Shown here piece after piece: positions 12,770 to 22,487 of a DNA stretch of 64,000 nt (positions within the stretch are counted from its first letter, which is position 1; each line of letters begins with the position of its first letter). Below the pieces are notes generated by a model. That model did no database searches. It saw only the letters and a list, made by a program, of their open reading frames with translations, and was not told the origin of the DNA. The position numbers and the translations under genes are program-made. The stretch spans positions 108,433,073-108,497,072 of the forward strand of contig CM030363.1 of assembly GCA_017893485.1 (NCBI GenBank). The letters run 5' to 3'. Source of the DNA: Hemerocallis citrina (lineage: Eukaryota > Streptophyta > Magnoliopsida > Asparagales > Asphodelaceae).

Positions 12770-14395
12770 ATGCCTCCTAGGAAAGTAAGATCCAGAGGGT
12801 CCAACCGTGACCCAACCCCATCGATCAGCAACAGGAAGTCCCCATCCAACCCGCTAAGCAGCAGGGGCAACTTCCTCCTCAAGCAGAGGACCCTCTCCAA
12901 CAGGACCAGCCTCCTCTTCAGAATCAGCAACCTCCTGAGGGTCCCCCCGGTCCTCAAAATGCCGGTGCAGGGGTCCCGCATCCCAACTCGCAGAAGCAAC
13001 CTCTCCATCAGGACCACGTCTCAGTACACAATGCCTCTACGGATTCTATGGCCTCCCACAATCCCCGAGCTTCCGACCTTCGCAATACCATCCGGCAGAA
13101 GGATGAGGATCTTCGCCACCGTCTGGATGAGAGGCGGGCCCGAGAGGGAGCCTCCCGCCAACAACGTCCAGATGAGCGATCTCCTCACCGCCGAGACTAC
13201 AGAAGGTCCCCCACCCGAAGAGGGCGGAGAGAGTCCCCCGAGCATCACAGGAGAAGACCCCATTTCCCGACCGATCGACAGCATCCAAGGAACGATGATG
13301 CACCCATCACTCGTGCCGAGTTCCAGCAATTCCAAGCCACCATCCTACAAGCTCTCAATCTCCGACGCAACAACACCAATGCTCCAAGGATTCCCACTCC
13401 TCCTCCGGTCCGAAGTCCTCGCCGACGGTCCCTAACTCCTCCCCCAGCTCCTAGCAACCCCCAGCACATTCCTAGTCCTCGCCGCTCCAGGAGCTACCAT
13501 CGTTGTAGCTCCCGCTCTCCCTCGTACGAAGACGAGTCTAGAGGCTCGGTTGATTACCGTCGAAGGGATGATGCTGTCTACCGCCGTCTCCACGAAATGG
13601 AGAGGCGCTTGGGTCAGTTAGACAGAGAAGAAGAGCTTAGAGGAAGGACCCTTCGCCCGAGTCGACCTCCTTTTTCCCGAACCATAATGATGGCACCCGT
13701 ACCATTCGGCTTTAAACCTCCTCAATTTGAGACTTATTCTAGGGAGTCTGACCCCGTCAATCACATCGAAAGCTTTAAGACCCTCATGCTCATCCATCAA
13801 GCTTCCGATGCTCTGCTGTGCAAGACCTTCCCCGCTACTTTCAAGGGTCCGGCTCGAGAATGGTACTCTCGCCTTGCCCCATCCTCAATATTCTCCTTCG
13901 AGCAATTTGAGACCCTCTTCGTCACCCACTTCGTGAGTAGCTGCCGAACTGAGAAGACCAGCATTTCGCTACTCTACTTCAACCAGAAGAAGGGTGAAAA
14001 GCTGAGAGACTATGTGAAAAGGTTCACAGCGGAAGCCAGGTCCATAGCATCCCTCGACCAGTCGGTCGCTGCAGCAACATTCCAATCCAATGTCCTCAAC
14101 TCCAGCCTCCGCTCCTCCCTCGCCAAGAAGCCCCCGCAGAACTTCTCTGACCTCCTCCTCTAGAGCAAAAAGTATATTCAGGCCGAGGAATCTGAGCACC
14201 GTCCCAACTTTGAGGGGCCTTCCTCTGGGTCCAAAAGAAAGGGAACAGAAGAAGAAGGAGCCAAGAAGCTCCAGAAGGACAATGGCGGACAGTGCCGACC
14301 TCCCCCCAGATTCGAAAAGTTCACTCCTCTTAACGCCAACATTTTCACAATTCTCATGGAAGTTGAGAAGGAAGGGGTGCTACCCCCGCGACAAA
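12770..14395 (+). pseudogene. gag: Tat gag polyprotein, frameshifted and interrupted
   Basis: Gag forms the cytoplasmic particle. The likely start is the ATG at 12770 (MPPRKVRSR). The frame shifts by one near 12800-12815 into a glutamine/proline-rich stretch that continues, open, into the 13048-14163 frame. That frame has an Arg/Pro/Ser-rich N-terminal half followed by the Retrotrans_gag core (PPQFETYSRESDPVNHIES, then AREWYSRLAPSSI, and LRDYVKRFTAEARSI). An in-frame TAG at 14161 probably replaces a CAG glutamine codon. The frame then stays open to about 14395 (KKYIQAEES onward) and ends at a TGA beside a five-A run, where another one-base shift is needed to continue. Three lesions therefore stop expression. 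Confidence 0.85.
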
Positions 14396-14396
14396 A

Positions 14397-15060
14397 ATGA
14401 ACACCCCTGACAAGAAGAGGGATAAAGAGAAGTGGTGCCGCTATCACTGGGACCATGGCCACGATACTAATGATTGTCGGGCCCTGAAAAATGAGATAGA
14501 AGCCCTCATCCAGAAAGGGCAGCTAACCAAGTTCGTGAGAAAGGACCGAGCCGATCTTCCTCCCCCGCCTCGGGGGGCTAACAAGCGTCCTAAACGTGAT
14601 GAAATGCCGGAATTCGAAGAGGAGCATGTCCTGCACCTCATTCATGGGGGCCCAATGGGGGGCTCCTCCAATTTCTCTCGAAAGGCATTTATTAGGAAAG
14701 TTAATTCGGTCCGCGCCACACCTCCTCCTAAAGGCCTCGGAGTGCCCGTCACATTCTCAGATGAAGACCTTGAGGGTGTCCGAACCCCCCATTGCGACGC
14801 ACTCGTTATCAACCTCCATATGGCAAACTTTAAAGTGGAAAGGATCCTAGTGGACAATGGCAGCTCCGTTAACATTCTCTTCCTCGCCGCTTTCAAAGGC
14901 CTCAAACTATTTCGGGACAGACTTAAGCCCGCCGGCTACACACTCCATGGGTTCACGGGAATGCCAGTGACTATTGAAGGGGTTATCACCCTCGACGTAA
15001 CCACTGGCAAAACTCCTACTACCCGAACGGAGTCGATGGACTTTATGGTCGGCCGCAGAC
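14397..15060 (+). pseudogene. Gag C-terminus with zinc-finger-like motif and aspartic protease
   Basis: In the next frame after the gag break the protein continues with WCRYHWDHGHDTNDCRALK, the conserved C-x-H-x-H-x-C knuckle-like motif of Tat gag, then a basic and proline-rich linker. The retropepsin domain follows: VERILVDNGSSVNILF at about 14835-14882. DNGSS replaces the usual DTGSS, as is common in this lineage. The flap/second half (TGMPVTIEGVITLDV) follows. The domain is cut at about 15050, before the YN-ILGR block usual in the family, by a deletion that joins it out of frame to reverse transcriptase. Confidence 0.8.
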
Positions 15061-15879
15061 ATGCCCAAAATTTTCGAAGAGCTTTTAGTCCACCACCTCA
15101 GCATCGCTCCGGGGTCCAAACCGGTCCAACAGAAGAGGCGAAAGTTCGCTCCCGAGCGCCAGCAAGCTATAAAAGAGGAGGTGGACAAGCTCTTGAAGGC
15201 TCGGTTCATACAGGAGGTAAACTATCCTGAATGGCTCTCGAATGTAGTAATGGTGAAGAAGTCCAATGGGACCTGGAGGATTTGTATCGACTTTACCGAC
15301 CTTAACAAGGCATGCCCCAAAGATCCATTCCCTCTTCCAAACATCGATACTTTGATTAACGCTCTTTCCGGCCAGTTCAAATTCTTAGTTGTGGCAATCG
15401 ACTACTTCTCGAAGTGGATAGAAGCCGAGCCCTTGGCCACAATAACCAAGAACAAAGCACTTCAGTTCTTCTGGAAGAATGTTATCTGCCGATTCGGTGT
15501 CCCTCGAGTCCTCATAACAGACAACAGAACCCAGTTTACCGAGGCTGCCTTCCGAGCTCTATGTGAAGACCTCGCCATCCAACAATGTTTCTCCTCCGTT
15601 TCCCATCCACAGTCAAATGGTCAAGTGGAGAATGATAACCGAAAGATCCTCTCTGGTATTAAGAAAAGGTTGAATAAGTGCTATAAAGGTTTATGGGTCG
15701 ATCAGCTCCCTAACGTGCTGTGGAACTACCGCACCACGAAACAGATCCCCACAGGAGAGTCACCATTCAACCTCACCTATGGGTCCGAGGCTATGATCCC
15801 ACTGAAGTCGGCATACCTTCTCCTTACCTTCTTTCCTACGAAGAAGAACAGAATGCCAGACAACTTTGGGCAAACTTAG
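15061..15879 (+). pseudogene. Reverse transcriptase N-terminus fused to integrase core by deletion
   Basis: The frame starts in the RT fingers (APERQQAIKEEVDKLL, then EWLSNVVMVKKSNGTWRICI and FTDLNKACPKDPFPLP). At about 15370 it changes directly into the integrase catalytic core (LVVAIDYFSKWIEAEPL, then GVPRVLITDNRTQF, then SHPQSNGQVEN). The RT palm with its YxDD catalytic motif, the connection, the whole RNase H and the integrase HHCC zinc finger are absent. The join keeps the frame open. Two DDE acidic residues are visible (D of VAIDYFS and D of ITDNRT) plus E of QVEN. The C-terminal frame is lost by a one-base shift near 15805, after EAMIPL. A family pol is far longer, so the deletion removes most of RT/RH. 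Confidence 0.85.
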
Positions 15880-16193
15880 ACTTGGTCGATGAGCTACGGG
15901 AAAGAGCATCAATCCGCCAACAGAGTTATCGGAGGAGGATCGAGTTGGCGTACAATAAGAGAGTCCGTCCTACCGACCTCAAAGAAGGGGACTTGGTCCT
16001 CAGAAAGTTAGCAATCTCTTTTCTTGGTCAGAAGAGTAAACTAGCCCCAAATTGGGAGGGACCCTACAAGATCACCAAAGTAGTTCGGCCCGGGACATAT
16101 CGACTAGAAGACCTCGAAGGCAGAGAGATCCCCAGGACTTGGAATGCCGACCATCTTTTGAAATACCAAGAGAGAGCATTGACGCCTCTCTAA
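15805..16193 (+). pseudogene. Integrase C-terminal part, shifted frame
   Basis: After the shift at about 15805 the integrase continues (EVGIPSPYLLSYEEEQNARQ) through the helical NDDLDEL-like segment and the C-terminal domain: AYNKRVRPTDLKEGDLVLRK, then LAPNWEGPYKITKVVRPGTY. It ends with a plausible natural stop at 16193. This GPF/Y-like module (here EGPYKI) is standard for Ty3-gypsy integrases. It has no start of its own and is readable only as the tail of the preceding frame. Confidence 0.85.
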
Positions 16194-16370
16194 GTATTCT
16201 GGGATGTCGAACCGTTCATCTCCCTTACGTGTATTTTTTTCTTTATTTCTCTCATGTAATAACGGCTCGCAACTTAGAAGCAGCCAACTATTAGTTATCA
16301 ATAAAGAAAGTTTTTTCATATTTTACTTGTAAAATTGCTTGTATCTCTCTGCTTTTACTCTTCACCCTAA

Positions 16371-16650
16371 CAACGAGTTCGGGGTCCAATACTTGGCTCG
16401 ACTCCTCTTCGCAAGCTCGCTCTTAAGCGAGCTAGAACGGGTTCGCCATTCGGAATTGCTCCCACAACCGTTGAACAAACTCTTACAACGAGTTCGGAGT
16501 CCAACACTTGGCTCGAATCCTCTTCGCAAGCTCGCTCTTAACCGAGCTAGAAGGGGTTCGCCATTCGAAATTGCTCCCACAACCGTTGAACAAACTCTAA
16601 CGACGAGTTCGGAGTCCAACACTTGGCTCGACTCCGCTTCGTTAAGAACA
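16371..16650. repeat. 115 bp tandem repeat, about 2.4 copies
   Basis: Units start CAACGAGTTCGG at 16371 and 16486 and CGACGAGTTCGG at 16601 (partial). Each full unit carries a hairpin AGCTCGC-TCTTAA-GCGAGCT or a mutated form of it. The array lies between the pol end and the antisense gene, where Tat-lineage elements often carry tandem repeats. Open frames across it are repeat artefacts. Confidence 0.85.
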
Positions 16651-16673
16651 CCGAGCTGCTATGGGCAGAGGTG

Positions 16674-16930
16674 AAACTACCAAGTCACCGAACCAAGCGG
16701 ACGAGGTACTGACCTCCACATATGGAGAGAAAAGCCGCCGAGCCAGCTTCACCGTCTGATTGTCTCAAAATTTGTGCTAGAACGTGATGAACGGCTCAAA
16801 TTGCACCACGTCCCCGCAAAACAACAAGATAACATTTTTTCAAAATTTGAGCCTCTTGTCTCGTGATTTGTGCCATGATCATGATACACCGCCAAATTAA
16901 GCCACGTAGCTCGGCCATAAATCCGAGCTA
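16674..16930. repeat. Copy A of a module repeated around the antisense gene
   Basis: The sequence GAGGTACTGACCTCCACATATGGAGA and its downstream 200 bp recur in diverged form at 20554-20935 and 21005-21320. Shared landmarks in order are ACCTCCACATATGGAGA, a CACCGTCGGAT-like block, AACGACAAGATA and TCTCGTGATCTGA. Copy A is on the 5' side of the antisense genes and the other two are on the far side. Confidence 0.7.
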
Positions 16931-17168
16931 CCTAACTATCGAAAAAGCAAAGAGATGTCGGCACACCCCGAGCAAGAAAAAAAATTCTACAGCTAGAACG
17001 AATAAAAGGAGCTAACTATTAGCTCTTATGGTTCGTTTCAAAAGAGAGTAACTACGGCACAACAATAAGCAGACGAACTCCAATTTTATTAAAACAACTT
17101 AATAATTTTACAAGGCAAGGTTAATACAAAAAGGCGTTACAAAAACACGAGAGCCCAGTACAACACTA

Positions 17169-17950
17169 TCAACGCCTCTTCGGAACGGGGACATTCCAAT
17201 TCAGAGACACTCGGGACCGGCGCCGCTTAACCTCCGAGCTCGTCTCTAGGCCGACGAACCGAGACGCCTCTTCGCCACTAACTCTAACGGTGGCTCCGAC
17301 TGAGGCTCTGCTCGAGGAAACCGCTACGCCACTTTGGGAATCGGCCACGGTCCGACCTGTGACGGGGGAACGAGTCGCGAGCTCATAGAAGGAGATCCCT
17401 CGCTCGCACTCCTCGCGGTTACACGAGGTACTACGGACGTTAATCCTCACGGGCTGAGGTTTTAGACGAGCAACCTCCTCCTCGAGCTCGACGATCCTAT
17501 CTTTCAAGGTGTCGTCCTTCACCGATATCTTGAGCCGAGGAAGTTTTGCCGAGCCCGGGTACTCAGCGCTATCAGATATGATACAACGCAAGTTGGTCAC
17601 CTCGATGCTCTTGTGAATTGTAACCCTCTGCAATTGCTCGACCTTTGTTGCGAGCTCGTCTCGCTTGGCCAGCGCCGAGGCCAACTCTTCTTCTTTAGCC
17701 GAAAGTTCTTCCTCGACTATCCGCAAGTGATGCACCTCGGCTAGTAATTTTCTGTTCTTCATCTCCACATTGAACAGCACTCTTTGGACAGGTCGATCTT
17801 GCCCTCGAGACGAGCTTCGCGAGACCGCTTGAACAGTTCCGCATGGCGCCGAGCTGCTCCGGTGTCCGAATCAAGTTCGACGATTTGAAAGACAAAGGCA
17901 TCACATTGAAAGACTATAGCCGAGCCAGACACTTGGACAAATTCAAGACA
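17169..17950 (-). pseudogene. Antisense coiled-coil ORF of the Tat element
   Basis: The minus-strand frame 17780-17169 (203 aa) ends at a TGA. Residues about 1-100 form a heptad-rich, Glu/Lys/Leu-rich coiled coil (SAKEEELASALAKRDELATK and DRIVELEEEVARLK). The C-terminus is Ser/Arg-rich. The coiled coil appears to begin farther upstream in another frame to about 17950 (AARRHAELFKRSREARLEGK), so a one-base shift near 17780 probably breaks it. It lies downstream, in antisense orientation, of the larger gene at 18049-20261. Function unknown; it could be a terminal part of the same antisense transcript. I recognise the composition, not a named domain. Confidence 0.55.
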
Positions 17951-18048
17951 AAATTCTTAAAAAGAAGCCTCTTCATTCACATCAAAAGAGCGGTGGCCAG
18001 TCCGCTAAAAGGCTTACACACAAAGAAAAAATTTCAAAAACAAAAGAA

Positions 18049-20261
18049 TCAGGGGTCCACCTGGGGCGGCAGCTCAGATACCGGTGCCTCGCCAGATGGC
18101 CCTTTGCCCCTCGACACCTCGGTTCGAGGATCGGCCGACACGGTCTTGGGGTCGGCTGGCGCCTTCCTATCCCGAGGTTCATCCTCCTCTTCCCATTCGT
18201 CGTCTTCTTCGACCTCTTCGCCTTCATCCTCGACAACAGGCCACAGCCGGTACCCGACCCTCTGAAAGCCGGGGACCCAAGCCTCGACATGGTCGAGCGC
18301 CTTGGCATAGGACTTCTCCATATTCTCAGCCATATGCTTCTTCGCCTCGGCTTCGACCTCCGCCCTTATCACTGCCGCCACGGCGTCCTTCTCTGCCTTC
18401 GCCGCCTCCAGGGCCTTTGCCGACTCTGCCAACTCCTCGACAGCCTTAGCAGCTTTGGCGACCTCCGCGGCGAGCTGCTGCTTAGTTCGCTCCAAGTCCG
18501 CCTCGAGGTCGGTGACTTGAACCTCCAAGCCTTCCGAGCGGCGTTGCTCCGCCTCGAGCTGCCTAACTGCCCTCTCCTTCTCCGCCTTGTCCTTGTCACA
18601 GGCAGCCTTTAGTTCCCGCTCCTGCTCGGAGAACTCTTGAATCAGATGGCCGAAGTGACAGGTGGCCTGTGGCAAGAAGGAGTTAGAGCCGAGCTGTGAA
18701 CTTAGGCGAAATTCTTAAAGAGAGGAAAATCAAGACTTACCGACATAAGAGACCGGGCGACCTCGTAGGTGTCGTCGCCGGTCATCCCCGCTTTCAGGGC
18801 AGCTCGGTCCTTGGGGGTCGCTAGATGCTTCACGACCTGCATACACATCTGCGAGTCGCCGAGGAAGACGTCATGGTTCTTCACCCGCCAGTCGGGGACG
18901 AACAGCTTCTTGTGCCGCTCGGTTAGAATCTCCTCGGCCTAAGTCGTCAGGGGAGGTGCCTCGAGCGACAGCGCCGCCGAAACGGAGAAGGCCTCACCGG
19001 CCGCGGGAGACGAAGCCAGAGCCGAAGGGTCGGCGGGAACAGCCACCACTAACGATGGAGCTTGAGTGGCAGGGGCAGGGTCGGCGACTACCGAAGCAGC
19101 TTTGGTAGGGCGGCCGGACGAAGGAACTGTGCCCGTGCTTTTCCTCTTCCTACCATTGGTAACCTTTTCTCGTTCATTCATCATCCCCAGGAAATCCATC
19201 TTCGGGCTTCTGTTCCGAACAACCAAACAAACAACAAATTAGAAAAACGAGCAAGAAACTTAAAGAAAAAAATTTTTGCTACAAGATGTCAGGGGCATAC
19301 TCGGGTCGATCGGACTAAGGCCCGACCCGTATAGCACCTCCTCGGTCATTTCTGTCCAAATCAACATGGGGAGAGCAATGAGCTTCGCCGCCACCTCCTC
19401 CTCGGCCGCAGTCAGCACCGGGTCAACCCTTGCGAACTTCGGCACCTCTACCTTCCACTGCTTCGGAAAGTCCAACGTCGAGGGCCCCTTCAACAGAAAA
19501 AACCTCTCCTTCCAACCTTTTATCGAATCTGGATTCTCTATGAGCCTAACGCCTTTTCGAGGTGACAGGTAGTAGCGAGGCTCGGCCTTATTCATCCGGT
19601 GGATTCGATACAGGCTCCGGAGGACCACCAATTCAGGCTCGACCTCGGCGATGTGGCATTGCAACAAGAAGGCGAGCACGTGGCACCAGGAGTTCGGCAT
19701 AAACTGGGTCGGCGCCAGGCAATACCACTGAAGTACCTCCAATACGAAGGGATGCAGGGGGAAGCGTAAGCCGGCGCTCAAAGAGTCGAAGTCAAACACA
19801 CACGTATCCGGCGACAGTTCGGAGTTCGCCCGTATCCCAGGGCCGGAGAGGATCAGTTTGTACTCTGGAGGGATGGCGAACCCTTTTCTAATCCGGAGCA
19901 GGTCCTTCTCAGATAATACTGAGGCAATTTCGTCCACCTCGGTAGTCTCTCTCGGGTTGTTTTCCTCGTAAACTGCCGACCTACCAACGATCACCTTCTC
20001 AAGAAGATCACCCTCGTACCGCCTAATTCCGGCGTGGCCGGACAGTACACTAGTGTACCGGCCTGACTCAGGGGCTCGTCTCTTAGTCTCCACGATCTCC
20101 TCGACTACAGGAGACCGGGCCACTACCTTCTTCCTCTTCTCCTCAGCCACGGAAGGTCCTACCACCTTCTTCCCCTTCCTTCGGCTCGCCACTTGCCTCC
20201 TCGCCTCGGCACTACTATTGTCCGAGGACGAGGCCTCACTTCCCGAGTTTACCCTTGACAT
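18049..20261 (-). pseudogene. Antisense 'putative gypsy type transposon' gene (Transposase_28-like), spliced
   Basis: Minus-strand gene inside the Tat element. The first exon (from ATG at 20261, MSRVNSGSEASSS; an upstream in-frame ATG exists at 20324) has a basic Ser-rich N-terminus, then a globular domain with LRFPLHPFVLEVLQWY, PNSWCHVLAFLLQCHIAEVE and a GWKERFFLLKG motif, matching the plant 'putative gypsy type transposon' family (PF04195-like) by memory. A second part (19226-18741) is Ala/Pro-rich and has an in-frame TAG near 18940 that likely was CAG. A clear GT-AG intron of 74 nt lies at 18667-18740. The last exon (18666-18049) is a long coiled coil (KAVEELAESAKALEAAKAEK) ending in an acidic Glu-rich tail. 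Role unproven. The main stop plus an unresolved splice near 19210-19300 suggest it is non-functional. Confidence 0.7.
18667..18740 (-). other. 74 nt intron in the antisense gene
   Basis: On the minus strand the donor is TCG|GTAAGTCTTG and the acceptor TTCTTGCCACAG|GCC. Removing it joins two open segments in the same frame (ARSLMS to ATCHFGHL). This supports a real antisense pol II transcript in the ancestor of this copy. A second intron, 19210-19300 (GTATGC...GGAACAG), is likely, but the phase does not fit as written. Confidence 0.7.
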
Positions 20262-20553
20262 CTCTAAAAAAGTATAGGCAAACACACTGACCTTGAGGTG
20301 ACGTTTCCTTGAAGTGACGTTCACGGCCTGAATTAGATCACCGGAAATCGCCTGCCCACGCGACAGCTAGTGCAACCACCTTAGAGCACAAATCGCCGTT
20401 AGCAGAGCAAACTGAGAGTAAAAGTAAAAATTAGAGAGTAAAAGTGAGAATGAGCCAATGGGTGAAGGGGGGGAGAATTTATAACCTCAAAGCGACGTTT
20501 AGGCTTCCTTGGACATTTAAAGGCCCACTAAGAGAAGGCAAAATGCCAAAACG

Positions 20554-21320
20554 GAGAGTTGCGACGTTTCAAAACAAAGACTCTTCAAATCGCTTAAGTC
20601 CATGACTCGGCCATCGGAGTGCCTAGCCGAGCTACCGAACATCCTAGCTACGCAACCGAGCTATTGGGTGGAAGAACGATCCGCCGAACCCATGGTAGGC
20701 CTCGCCTAGTTACCGGGCCGAGGTGCCGAGGTACCGACCTCCACATATGGAGAAATATTCTGCCGAACCAAATTCACCGTCGGATCGTTCCAAAATTCGT
20801 GTCGAAACATGATGGACGGTTCAGATAGCGACACGCTCACAAAACGACAAGATACCGTTTTCTCGTGATCTGAACCCCGTCCTTGTGATTCACACCGTGA
20901 TAATCACTCCAGATCTAGCCACGCGTACCTTCTGAGCTGCCGGTCACCGGTGTGCATGGCCGAGCTACCGAATAGCTTGGCTAAGCAACCGAGTTACTGG
21001 GTCAGAGGGTGGCGACGGTTCAAGACAAGGACTCTTCAAAACACTTAACTCCACCCCTCGACAATCAACGCCTCGACGTGCCACCGAACAGCCGAGCCGA
21101 GGTGCTAAGGAATCGACCTCCACATATAGAGAAAAATTCTGCCGAGCCAAATTCATCGTCGGATCGTTCCAAAATTCGCGTCAAAATTTGATGGACGGCC
21201 CAGATCGTGCCACGCCCACAAAACGACAACATAAAGTTTTCTCGTGATCTGAACCCCATCCTCATGATTCACACAGTGATGGACGCTCACGATCGTGCCA
21301 TGTAGCTCGGCAGATCCTGA
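20554..21320. repeat. Copies B and C of the Tat module
   Basis: A block of about 300-380 bp occurs twice in direct orientation, at about 20554-20935 and 21005-21320. It includes ACTCTTCAAA, AGCCGAGGTGC, ACCTCCACATAT, GTCGGATCGTTCCAAAATTC, AACGACAA and TCTCGTGATCTGAACCCC. A shorter fourth remnant may exist at 21330-21470. It has no coding capacity. It lies just upstream (on the minus strand) of the antisense gene, so it may contain or flank its promoter; that is only positional inference. The 21480-21880 stretch is AT-rich with nothing recognised. Confidence 0.7.
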
Positions 21321-21881
21321 GGCTCCGAGCCGAGCTACCGAAGAGCCGAGCCGAGCCGAGGTGTCGAGGCACCCTCTCATACGAAGAAACTACTTACTGA
21401 GCAATTTGGATCATCCGATCCCCCAGATTAACGCGCTCAAAGCTGATGGAGGGCCCAGATCGCGCCACGCCATAATTCGGTATTTCATTCTATTAAAATC
21501 GTTTTATTTATTTAAAAATTGTGAAAAAAATGATTAAAAATTCGGGAAAAATAATTAAAAATCCTAGAAAATAATTATAAAGTCGGTGAAATATTTTTGA
21601 GCCCCCGAGTAAATAATTATTGCCTAGGACCACTTATTAAGACCCCCGAACGACGAATCGACGCTTCGCAAAATTATGTAAATATTCTGAAAAAATAGAT
21701 AAAAATCACCAAATGACCAGAAGATCTCAAGAACAACTCAGAGCACGCAACTAACTTCGAAAATCACCATACTGCCTCCTGTAAAGATTCGAAACCTTCC
21801 ATTTGGACTTCGATACAACTCCGTCAGCCATTAAATCAGTAAAACTACTCCTCAAAGGCTGATCAAACTCAGTCTTCGGGA

Positions 21882-21894
21882 GTGGGGGGGCTCG
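21882..21894 (+). other. Polypurine tract of the Tat element
   Basis: GTGGGGGGGCTCG immediately precedes the 3' LTR, where plus-strand DNA synthesis is primed. Confidence 0.55.
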
Positions 21895-22482
21895 TGATAT
21901 GGCTAAAAATGGGGTTAAATCGGAACCGTCCAAATCAGGAACGAATCTTAAAGCCTAGGGGTAAAATGGTAATTTTGTCTACCAATGGGTCCGAAGTGGG
22001 TCCTGGGTCTTTTCCCCAAAGACCCAATAACCCACGAACGGATCCACCTCAACTGGGTACGGGTCCCAACCCGAAATAAACCCAGTCCCGCAGGATAGAA
22101 TTAGGGTTTCTGATTAATACTAATCAACGGCCCTGATTCACATCTATCCTTTCACTGGGGATTAGTGATTACATTCCTTATCTGATCACAAGAATTACAT
22201 TCCTAATCTGACCCCAACGACGGCTATAAATACCCCCTATCCATCACCATTATGAGGTAATCAATCTTTTGCCAATTTACGCTCTTTCATAATCTTCCTG
22301 ATTACTGACTTGAGCGTCGGAGGGTGCGTCGCCGGGATCAACCCCGATGTCTCGCACTTTTTACAGGTGAACGGCGGGAGTCAGCGGTCAAACTCCGACG
22401 GAACAGGTTCAGGTTTGCTATCAGGTTTTCCAAGAATCCACAAATACTATCTGCTGCCCCCACACCAGATTTAGCGGTAACA
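21895..22482 (+). repeat. 3' LTR of the Tat element
   Basis: 588 bp, same ends and length as the 5' LTR, with its TATAAATA at 22225-22232. It is followed by the TSD copy TCTAG at 22483-22487. Many differences from the 5' LTR are transitions. Confidence 0.92.
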
Positions 22483-22487
22483 TCTAG

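Larger units (their letters stand above)
12110..22482 (+). mobile_element. Complete Tat-type Ty3-gypsy LTR retrotransposon
   Basis: Two 588 bp LTRs (12110-12697, 21895-22482) are flanked by the perfect duplication TCTAG (12105-12109 and 22483-22487). The primer site TGGCGCCGTCTGTGGGAA follows the 5' LTR. A guanine-rich tract precedes the 3' LTR. By hand alignment the LTRs differ at roughly 25-27 positions (about 95-96 % identical), so insertion is fairly recent relative to the surrounding elements. Order: gag, protease, deleted reverse transcriptase fused to integrase, tandem repeats, antisense gene region, 3' LTR. Antisense genes between pol and the 3' LTR are known from Tat-lineage elements. 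Deletions in pol make it non-autonomous. Confidence 0.92.

Noticed and set aside
12749..13435. 228-residue frame as an intact gag
   Set aside because: Only the first dozen or so codons after the ATG at 12770 look like gag; the rest of that frame is out of phase with the real gag.
16339..16674. 111-residue frame over the 115 bp array
   Set aside because: Repeat period creates it; no domain or start context.
18084..18449. + strand Pro/Arg-rich frames opposite the coiled-coil exon
   Set aside because: Shadow frames of a Glu/Ala/Lys-rich minus-strand exon.
19276..19572. + strand frame opposite the antisense gene
   Set aside because: It is the shadow of the minus-strand exon; no domain, and codon composition fits the other strand.
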